NCBI GenBank assembly: GCA_009788135.1
Contig: WQSA01000142.1
Coordinates: forward strand, 1-5,969
Direction: 5' to 3'
Length of the DNA stretch: 5,969 nt
DNA from: Candidatus Fibrimonadales bacterium
Lineage (GTDB): Bacteria > Fibrobacterota > Fibrobacteria > Fibrobacterales > Fibrobacteraceae
How positions within the stretch are numbered: position 1 is the first letter of the stretch; each line of letters begins with the position of its first letter. This document shows, piece after piece, positions 1 to 5,670 of the stretch. A model generated the notes under the pieces. That model worked only from the letters and a program-made list of their open reading frames with translations. It made no database searches and was not told the origin of the DNA. Made by a program: the position numbers and the translations under genes.

Positions 1-1
1 G

Positions 2-58
2 ATGAGTTCGTATAAAGAGCTTGTTGTGCCAAAATCGTTTGGGTTCAGTTTCAGTTAG
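2..58 (+). CDS. Possible 3' end of a rightward gene (partial, doubtful)
   Basis: Frame 2 of the + strand is open from the window edge to a TAG at 56-58 and reads MSSYKELVVPKSFGFSFS. If real, it is either the tail of a gene entering from the left or a meaningless short open frame. Its stop would overlap the galE stop (51-53) by 8 nt in convergent orientation, similar to the trmH/spmAB overlap elsewhere in this window, which is the main reason to mention it. Eighteen codons carry too little information to recognise a family, and the length is easily reached by chance. No terminator hairpin is visible between it and galE. Confidence 0.15.
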   Translation: MSSYKELVVPKSFGFSFS

Positions 59-1019
59 CCAAATATGCCTTCCAGGTAGTTTCCAGCAGAGTATCCAAAT
101 CCGAGCACTCCGCTTGCCAACCGAAAAACTCCTTTGCAAACGCCGGATTAGCCAAAACAACAGCAGGGTCCCCTGCACGCCTGCCAACAACCTGATAATT
201 CACCTTTTTTCCTGAAATACGCTCTGTAGCTTTTATCACTTCCAAAACGCTGTTGCCGCTGTTCACACCCAAATTCACAACAAAGCTTTCGCTGCTTTGC
301 AGCTTGTCAAAAGCCATCCTATGCGCTCTGGCCAAATCGCTAACGTGAATATAATCCCTCACCCCAGTGCCGTCTTTAGTCTCATAGTCGTTTCCAAAAA
401 CGCTGACAGAAGCCCTTTTGCCTACAGCCGCTTCCATAACAATTGGAATTAAATTCGCAGGATTCTGTTCCAAACCGCTGATTCTGCCCTTTACATCATA
501 GCCCGCAGCGTTGAAGTAGCGAAGAGCGGCATATTTAATGCCTTTCAATTTGCCATACCACTGCAAATACTGCTCAATGGCAAGCTTTGTGTATCCATAA
601 TAATTCTCAGGCTCGGTCGGATGCTTCTCGTCCATAGGCAAATACTTTGGGCTTCCATACACAGCGGCCGAGCTGGAAAATACAATATACTTAACGCCAT
701 GCTTTGAAGCGGCATTTAAAATGTTAAGCGACCCCGTTATGTTATGAACGCTGTATTTCTCGGGTTCAAGCATAGATTCTCCGGCAGCTTTCAATGCTGC
801 CAAATGCACAATGCCTTCCGGCTTCACGCTCTCAAAAAAATCGTTTAATTTCTGAACATCCAAAATATCGCCATGCGCAAAACTCGCTTCCTTAAATAGA
901 TTTTGCCTTAGCCCGCTGCTCAAATTGTCATAAACAAAAACCTCATGGCCAAAATCCAAGAGTTCCCTGGCAACGTGAGAGCCTATATATCCAGCACCGC
1001 CTATAACTGCAATTTTCAT
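51..1019 (-). CDS. galE: UDP-glucose 4-epimerase GalE
   Basis: This is a 322-residue cytoplasmic, NAD-dependent short-chain dehydrogenase/reductase of the extended type. The family interconverts UDP-glucose and UDP-galactose (Leloir pathway), supplying galactose units for lipopolysaccharide, capsule or exopolysaccharide. Visible features are the N-terminal Rossmann motif GGAGYIGSH (residues 7-15, GxxGxxG), an acidic residue at the end of strand 2 (D31) for the NAD ribose, the SSSAAVYG segment (115-122) with S117 matching the catalytic Ser, and the YxxxK pair Y141/K145. Substrate-side motifs are LRYFNAAG (166-173), GTGVRDYIHVSDLA (217-230) and GRRAGDP (279-285). Length is close to the usual 320-340. 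The ATG at 1019 places the Rossmann strand at the N-terminus as expected. It lies 4 nt after the bamA stop, with only a weak AGGG 11 nt before the ATG inside the bamA end, so cotranscription and possibly translational coupling are inferred. Residue V288 sits at the substrate 'gatekeeper' position (Tyr in E. coli), so activity on N-acetylated UDP-sugars is possible. Confidence 0.95.
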   Translation of the reverse strand: MKIAVIGGAGYIGSHVARELLDFGHEVFVYDNLSSGLRQNLFKEASFAHGDILDVQKLNDFFESVKPEGIVHLAALKAAGESMLEPEKYSVHNITGSLNILNAASKHGVKYIVFSSSAAVYGSPKYLPMDEKHPTEPENYYGYTKLAIEQYLQWYGKLKGIKYAALRYFNAAGYDVKGRISGLEQNPANLIPIVMEAAVGKRASVSVFGNDYETKDGTGVRDYIHVSDLARAHRMAFDKLQSSESFVVNLGVNSGNSVLEVIKATERISGKKVNYQVVGRRAGDPAVVLANPAFAKEFFGWQAECSDLDTLLETTWKAYLAN

Positions 1020-1023
1020 ACGC

Positions 1024-3780
1024 TTAGAATCCCTGCGATATTATAAAGTTGAATTCCATAGTGCCTACGCTTGGAGCATCATAGCCGCCATATTCGCCTG
1101 GGTCAAGAGGCCATGCAAAATCAAAGCCTATAATGCCAAGCATTGGAACCAGCACTCTGAAACCAAACCCAAAATCGCGCTTAAGCGAAGCGATATCCCA
1201 ATCGCGAAGAGGAGAGCCAATGTCTTTGCTAACCGATTCGCTATTATTGTAAACTGGGCCAAATACATTTCCAGCATCAAAGAAGAGCGGCAACAGATAA
1301 AAGAGATTTGGAGCAATAGGCCAAGTTAGCTCTGCGCCAAAATACTGGTAACTGCGTCCAAGCCTGTATGCGCCAAGAGAACCAGCGCTATATCCACGCA
1401 TCAAGCCCTTATAGCCAAGCGCTCCGCCCATTTGGTAAAGAGTGCGGTATTGCAGAGAACTTCCGGTAATCACGCCAAATTCATTTGTTATGCCAAGGCT
1501 CAATTTATCTGCCAAAAGCGGGAACCACCATTTTATGCTGAGATCAGTTTGCACATAGTTGAAATTGCCATATAGGAAATTCGGAATTGCCCAGGATGCA
1601 GAAGCCACATAGCGAGAACCCTCTGTTGGGAAAATCGGGAGGTTTTTATCGTCTCTGATTAATGTAAAGTCAAGCGAGGCTTCGTTTCCTGTAAAGCGAA
1701 CCAGACCGCCCGGATTTGGACCCTGCTCATTTCTCTGCCAGCTAACTCCGAACTGCGCATAAAAATAATCATCAGGCCATGTAAGTCTGCGCCCTATATA
1801 AACGCTGCCGCCATAGCGAGTTATATCGTGGAAGGAATAGCCGTTCCACCAAGAATAATTCACAGAAGCTCCGATTCTTGTAGGGGTATCAAAAAGCCAG
1901 GGTTCGGAAAAACCGAACGCTATGCTTTTTTTATCCATGCCATATTCTGCGCTCATATTCGCAGCCTGGCCATCTCCCATGCAGCAATTGGGAATTGAAA
2001 GATTTAGCGTAAATACCAAACCGTCTGCCTGGCTATACGCAGCGCCTGCACCGAACTGCCCCGTGCCAGCCTCGCGCTCGGAAACCATAAACAGCAGATC
2101 AACGTCTTGTTCGCCAACAGGCTGAATATCCGGCACAACGTTGTCAAAGTAATTCAACTGCATTATATCTCTGAAACTGCGCTCCAAAAGAGACTGCCTG
2201 TAAGTATCGCCAGGATATAGCTTGATTTCTCTGCGAATCACCTTGTCTTTTGTTTTAGTGTTGCCTCTTACGTGAACCTTATGAATTTGCGCCGGCAAAC
2301 CTTCCCGCATAAAGAAAGTTAAATTAACCACCGAATCATTTGCAAAAATTCTCGTTTCTTCCATTTGCACAAATAAATAACCATCTTCCCTGTAAGAATT
2401 CAGAACGGCTTTTTTTGTTGAGTCATATTGATAGTAGTCAAAAACCTTTCCGCTATCCAAGCGAACCTGCGCTTGCAAAAATGCAGTTGGCAGAACCTCA
2501 TTGCCTGTGAAATGCACTTTGCCTGCGTAATATTTTCTGCCTTCTTTAATCTCTATATTTATATGCACATAACTCGCAGTATTAACGCTATCGTATTGCA
2601 TAAGCGCAGGTATGGTTTCTTCCAGAGAATAGCGGACCAAAAGCTTATCTTCGTAAGCGGTGCGTTTCTTTTTCGCAAACAAGCTGTCTATGCGAGAGTC
2701 TTTCCAAACCTTTCCCTTCAGGCTCTTTATCCATTCCTTTCTCATTGCGCCGTAAGTTATTAAGTTGTTCAACATATCAGCAGCCAGTTTCTCATTTTGC
2801 ACATTAGGCAACGGAAATGCCTGATGGTTTCCCATTTTCGCTCTGTACTCTTTATAATAGTGCGAAGACATTGACATAGCCTTGCCTGCTAAATGGTGCA
2901 ATGCGCTTTCTTTGTCTTGCAAGGATTTATTCAACTGAAAATAAAGGAGCTGCAGGTTGGAGCTTTTGCTTGCCATGCGCCCTAAATAAAAGCGGCAGGT
3001 GGAATCTGGCAAATATGTAGCTTTGTATTCCAAAAGCTCTGCATCCAAAAATCCATGTTTTCTCGCTGCATTTATAACGCTGTCTCTGTCTGAATTGAAC
3101 ACATCCATTTTAAACTCGCCGCCACCCCACCAGGAATCGACTTTTGTCTGCATTCTATCCAAGATTTCTTCTTTAGGCACTCTTTCGTTGCCAGAAACCG
3201 TAATGGAATCAACTTTCACTTTATTGCCTTCGCTTATATATATAATCACTTTGTTTTTGTGTTCCTGAACAGGTATTTCTTCCACCCAAGCCTCGGCAAG
3301 CAAGTACCCCTGCGAGCGGTAGTGGCTCAGAATAGCCTGCCTGTCTCGTTCCAAATCGCTTTTGCTGTAAACAGCGCCAGATGCGACCCTGGTCTTCAAT
3401 CTGAGCTCATCTTCCGGCACTTCGTCGCAGCCTTCTATCAGCAGGGTATCTAGCGCAGGCTGCTCAACCACGGTAAAAATCAAATCTATTTCGCCGTTTT
3501 CGCCATATCTTGCTGAGGCTTGAATATCATCAAACATCCCTGTTTCGTAGAGGGATTCTATGGTTTTCTTAACCTGCTCGGCCAAGTTAGACGGAGAATA
3601 TCTCGTATTTTCCTTAATTGCTATGCGAGGTTTGAGCGTAGATGTGCTTGTGTAAATAGTGCCCTCTATGCTTATGCTGCCAACTCGGTTGTCTTCCGAA
3701 GCGTTTAGCGGCATATCAACGAACTGCGCAAAAGCGCATACGCTCAGAATAAACAGGAATGTAAATGTTTTGAAGAACAT
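1024..3780 (-). CDS. bamA: Outer membrane protein assembly factor BamA (Omp85 family)
   Basis: This 918-residue protein is the central subunit of the BAM complex, which folds and inserts beta-barrel proteins into the outer membrane. Residues 1-19 form a signal peptide (hydrophobic core FTFLFILSV, likely cleavage after AFA before Q19). POTRA domains follow at about 33-106, 110-184, 187-414, 415-492 and 495-570, each showing the recurring 'V.G...' strand and the 'GxxxD/Yxx..' helix-strand pattern. The third is split by an insertion at about 258-402. The barrel runs from about 572 to 918. It includes FGFSEPW (622-628), the loop-6 type motif MRGY (794-797, the VRGF/Y equivalent) and a C-terminal strand ending NFIISQGF, with the terminal Phe typical of outer-membrane proteins. 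The family is usually about 800 residues; the extra length is mainly the POTRA3 insertion. The ATG at 3780 directly begins the signal peptide, so the start is secure, although there is no Shine-Dalgarno sequence. The gene is divergent from trmH and probably cotranscribed with galE. The common bamA neighbours skp/ompH and lpxD are not seen here. TamA is the main alternative, but five POTRAs argue for BamA. Confidence 0.93.
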   Translation of the reverse strand: MFFKTFTFLFILSVCAFAQFVDMPLNASEDNRVGSISIEGTIYTSTSTLKPRIAIKENTRYSPSNLAEQVKKTIESLYETGMFDDIQASARYGENGEIDLIFTVVEQPALDTLLIEGCDEVPEDELRLKTRVASGAVYSKSDLERDRQAILSHYRSQGYLLAEAWVEEIPVQEHKNKVIIYISEGNKVKVDSITVSGNERVPKEEILDRMQTKVDSWWGGGEFKMDVFNSDRDSVINAARKHGFLDAELLEYKATYLPDSTCRFYLGRMASKSSNLQLLYFQLNKSLQDKESALHHLAGKAMSMSSHYYKEYRAKMGNHQAFPLPNVQNEKLAADMLNNLITYGAMRKEWIKSLKGKVWKDSRIDSLFAKKKRTAYEDKLLVRYSLEETIPALMQYDSVNTASYVHINIEIKEGRKYYAGKVHFTGNEVLPTAFLQAQVRLDSGKVFDYYQYDSTKKAVLNSYREDGYLFVQMEETRIFANDSVVNLTFFMREGLPAQIHKVHVRGNTKTKDKVIRREIKLYPGDTYRQSLLERSFRDIMQLNYFDNVVPDIQPVGEQDVDLLFMVSEREAGTGQFGAGAAYSQADGLVFTLNLSIPNCCMGDGQAANMSAEYGMDKKSIAFGFSEPWLFDTPTRIGASVNYSWWNGYSFHDITRYGGSVYIGRRLTWPDDYFYAQFGVSWQRNEQGPNPGGLVRFTGNEASLDFTLIRDDKNLPIFPTEGSRYVASASWAIPNFLYGNFNYVQTDLSIKWWFPLLADKLSLGITNEFGVITGSSLQYRTLYQMGGALGYKGLMRGYSAGSLGAYRLGRSYQYFGAELTWPIAPNLFYLLPLFFDAGNVFGPVYNNSESVSKDIGSPLRDWDIASLKRDFGFGFRVLVPMLGIIGFDFAWPLDPGEYGGYDAPSVGTMEFNFIISQGF

Positions 3781-3824
3781 CGGGAAGTGTAATATAGTAA
3801 ATATTCCCTTTGTATATTCCTTTC
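3781..3824. promoter_or_regulatory. Divergent bamA / trmH start region
   Basis: This 44-bp AT-rich spacer is the only non-coding DNA between two divergent start codons, so signals for both genes should lie here or in the adjacent coding ends. On the - strand TATATT (3796-3791) resembles a -10 box, but it lies only 10 nt before the bamA ATG, which would give a very short leader. On the + strand TAATAT (3790-3795) and TATATT (3813-3818) are candidate -10 boxes for trmH, without a convincing -35 at proper spacing. An outer inverted pair GGGAA (3782-3786) / TTCCC (3804-3808) surrounds an inner pair AATAT (3791-3795) / ATATT (3801-3805). This could be an operator or chance in AT-rich DNA. Neither gene has a Shine-Dalgarno sequence here. 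The exact promoters are inference. Confidence 0.4.
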
Positions 3825-4454
3825 ATGCCGCAAAAATTCTCCGATTTAACCGAGCGCAGGCAAATGCTCTTTGAAAAAGCAGCCTCGTTGCGTACAAAGC
3901 ATTTTTGCCTTGTTCTGGAAGACTTTTTTGATCCGCACAACATATCTGCGGTCATTCGCACATCCGAGGTTTTTGGTTTGCAAAATGTGCACATAATTGA
4001 AGAAGACAACGCTTACAAAGTGAATAAGGCTATTCTAAAAGGTTCTTTAAAATGGATGAACGCTTTTATTTACAGCAAAAGGGCAACCGCTTTGAGCGAG
4101 TTAAGAAATCAGGGCTACAAAATAGCCGTTGCAAGCACTCACGCAAATAAACCATTACCTGAGCTTGACTTGTCTAAGCCCACAGCTTTTTATCTTGGCG
4201 CAGAGTTGCGCGGCAATCATCCAGATACCCTTGAGCAGGCAGACGAGCATTTTATTCTGCCTCAATACGGATTAACGGAAAGTTTGAATGTATCTGTTGC
4301 GGCAGGCGTATTGCTAACATATTTGGACATATATATGCAAAGTCAGGGCAGGCAAAAATTTTGCCTGTCGGAAGCTGAGCAGGAAGCATTGATTTTAGAG
4401 TGGAGGGAGAGACACTTAAGCCGCTCTAAGGCGGGAAAAATATATAGGCTATAG
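3825..4454 (+). CDS. trmH: SPOUT tRNA/rRNA 2'-O-methyltransferase, TrmH (SpoU) family
   Basis: This 209-residue cytoplasmic protein belongs to the SPOUT (alpha/beta knot) methyltransferases. The best match is TrmH, which uses S-adenosylmethionine to methylate the 2'-OH of G18 in the tRNA D-loop; a related RNA target cannot be excluded. Numbering from the ATG, the N-terminal helix (about 5-25, with ERRQ) precedes motif 1, DPHNISAVIRTSEVFG (36-51), with N39 and the catalytic-type R45. Motif 2 is YLGAELRG (123-130), and motif 3 is LPQYGLTESLNVSVAAG (145-161), including the E-S-L-N-V-S cofactor knot. An in-frame TTG at 3810 would add five residues, but the ATG at 3825 gives the N-terminus expected for the family, and no Shine-Dalgarno sequence favours either. 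The C-terminal extension after the knot is short compared with E. coli TrmH. The gene is alone on its strand here, divergent from bamA, and overlaps the end of spmAB by 29 bp. Confidence 0.88.
   Translation: MPQKFSDLTERRQMLFEKAASLRTKHFCLVLEDFFDPHNISAVIRTSEVFGLQNVHIIEEDNAYKVNKAILKGSLKWMNAFIYSKRATALSELRNQGYKIAVASTHANKPLPELDLSKPTAFYLGAELRGNHPDTLEQADEHFILPQYGLTESLNVSVAAGVLLTYLDIYMQSQGRQKFCLSEAEQEALILEWRERHLSRSKAGKIYRL
4349..4367. repeat. Perfect 9-bp inverted repeat inside trmH
   Basis: CAGGCAAAA (4349-4357) is followed by one A and the exact complement TTTTGCCTG (4359-4367), giving a 19-bp palindrome. It lies in the 3' part of trmH (codons for GRQKFCLS), about 60 bp beyond the spmAB stop on the opposite strand. 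As RNA the likely fold is a CAGGC/GCCTG stem with an A/T-rich loop. There is no run of T after it on either strand, so it is not a standard intrinsic terminator. It could still slow leftward transcription or bind a protein, or be a chance result of codon choice. Confidence 0.5.
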
Positions 4455-5661
4455 TTATCGCCGCTATTGCGCTCACCACATCCGTTGTAAGACCGCAAAA
4501 AACAGCATGACGGGTTTTGCGAATCGCTACCGAACCAAAATAAACCGCTAAAATGTAAAACGTAGTGTCTGTCGTTCCTTGAAATATGCAACTCAAACGA
4601 CCCACAAAGCTGTCTGCGCCATAAGTCTGCATAGCGTCAACCATCATGCCGCGCGCACCGCTGCCGGAAAGAGGTTTCATAAATGCAGTCGGCAAACCAG
4701 GCACCACATCGGAAGGAATCCCAAAAACATTGAAAGCTGCTACTATGCCGCCCATAATAAAATCCATCGCACCGCTCGCTCTGAATGCTGCTACCCCTAC
4801 CAAAATTGCTACCAAATAAGGTATAATCATAATAGCAGTGGAAAAACCCTCCTTTGCTCCCTCAACAAAAGCATCAAACGGCATAACTTTTTTTATAGCG
4901 GCCAAAATCAAAAAGAACATCACAATGCTGAATAAAATTATGCCGCCCAAAAAGGCGCTGGCTACCCCCATTTCTTCCGCAGAAAGCATTGAAAAATAGA
5001 AAAGACTCCCAAACACCGCCGCACTGAGACCAATGAACCAAGAAATGAAAACGATATTTTTTATCTCAATCTTCTGAAAAAAAGCTGTGACCAGAATACC
5101 TGCTATCGTGCTGAAGAACGTTGCGAACAAAATTGGCAAAAAAATATCTGCCGGGTTTGCCGCTCCAAGCTTTGCCCTGTAAGTCATTATAGTTACAGGA
5201 ATTAGAGTCAAACCGCTCGCATTCAGGACCAGAAACAAAATCTGAGCATCGCTTGCCGTGTCTTTTTGAGGATTCAGTTCCTGCAATTCCTTCATGGCCT
5301 TCAAACCGAGAGGCGTGGCAGCGTTGTCCAGCCCCAACATATTTGCGCTTATGTTCATAAGCATGCTGCCCATAGCGGGGTGATTTGCCGGAACGCTGGG
5401 GAAAAGCCTTTTCATAAGCGGAGAAACCAGCCTGGCAAGAATCTGAACCGCACCAGCTTTTTCCCCTATTTTCATCATTCCGAGCCAAAAAGCAAGAATT
5501 CCGGTCAAACCTATGGATATTTCAAAAGCAGTCTTAGACATGGCAAAGACGCTTTGCATAACTTCGTTGAAAATGCCGCTATTGCCCAAATAAAGCCACT
5601 GAGCCAGGCATGCCACAAATGCGCCGCCAAAGAAAAGAAGCCATATTATGTTAAGAAACAC
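4426..5661 (-). CDS. spmAB: Fused spore maturation protein SpmA-SpmB (nucleoside-recognition Gate domains)
   Basis: This 411-residue polytopic inner-membrane protein joins SpmA and SpmB, which are separate neighbouring genes in Bacillus (dehydration of the spore core). Fused forms are known in many non-spore-forming bacteria, where the role is unclear; both halves carry the 'Gate' fold of nucleoside transporters. The SpmA half (about 1-195) shows GLTGILAFWLGMMKIGEKAG (51-70), LFPSVPANHPAMG (86-98), NISANMLGLDNAATPLGLKA (103-122) and a later YRAKLGAANP (161-170). The SpmB half (about 230-411) shows EGAKEGF (267-273), FRASGAMD (293-300), MKPLSGSGARG (328-338), YGADSFVGRL (347-356), QGTTDTTFYILAVYFGS (361-377) and KTRHA (382-386). 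I estimate 8 to 10 membrane segments. The start is GTG at 5661: an in-frame TAG lies only 9 nt upstream, so no earlier start is possible, and the protein then begins MFLNIIW as expected for SpmA. There is no Shine-Dalgarno sequence. The gene lies close behind the unrecognised membrane-protein gene, so an operon is likely. Confidence 0.92.
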   Translation of the reverse strand: MFLNIIWLLFFGGAFVACLAQWLYLGNSGIFNEVMQSVFAMSKTAFEISIGLTGILAFWLGMMKIGEKAGAVQILARLVSPLMKRLFPSVPANHPAMGSMLMNISANMLGLDNAATPLGLKAMKELQELNPQKDTASDAQILFLVLNASGLTLIPVTIMTYRAKLGAANPADIFLPILFATFFSTIAGILVTAFFQKIEIKNIVFISWFIGLSAAVFGSLFYFSMLSAEEMGVASAFLGGIILFSIVMFFLILAAIKKVMPFDAFVEGAKEGFSTAIMIIPYLVAILVGVAAFRASGAMDFIMGGIVAAFNVFGIPSDVVPGLPTAFMKPLSGSGARGMMVDAMQTYGADSFVGRLSCIFQGTTDTTFYILAVYFGSVAIRKTRHAVFCGLTTDVVSAIAAITIAYIFFPP

Positions 5662-5670
5662 TGGGATAAA

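Noticed and set aside
2428..2763. A 111-codon + strand open frame opposite bamA, and several shorter ones
   Set aside because: They are antisense to well-supported bamA coding sequence and show no family resemblance.
3724..3780. A lipoprotein signal (LSVC) in the BamA N-terminus
   Set aside because: Val directly before the Cys is unusual for a lipobox, and AFA followed by Q gives a good signal peptidase I site, as expected for BamA.
3810..3824. TTG at 3810 as the trmH start, adding five residues
   Set aside because: The ATG at 3825 is a better codon, fits the family N-terminus, and leaves room for the promoter; no ribosome site supports the TTG.
3716..4009. A 97-codon - strand open frame running across the bamA/trmH gap
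   Set aside because: It overlaps the conserved start of trmH and the signal-peptide end of bamA in wrong frames; no recognisable domain.
5066..5488. A 140-codon open frame on the - strand inside spmAB
   Set aside because: It lies in another frame of a clearly conserved gene, its translation is rich in charged residues and Ser/Gly without domain character, and it has no start context of its own.
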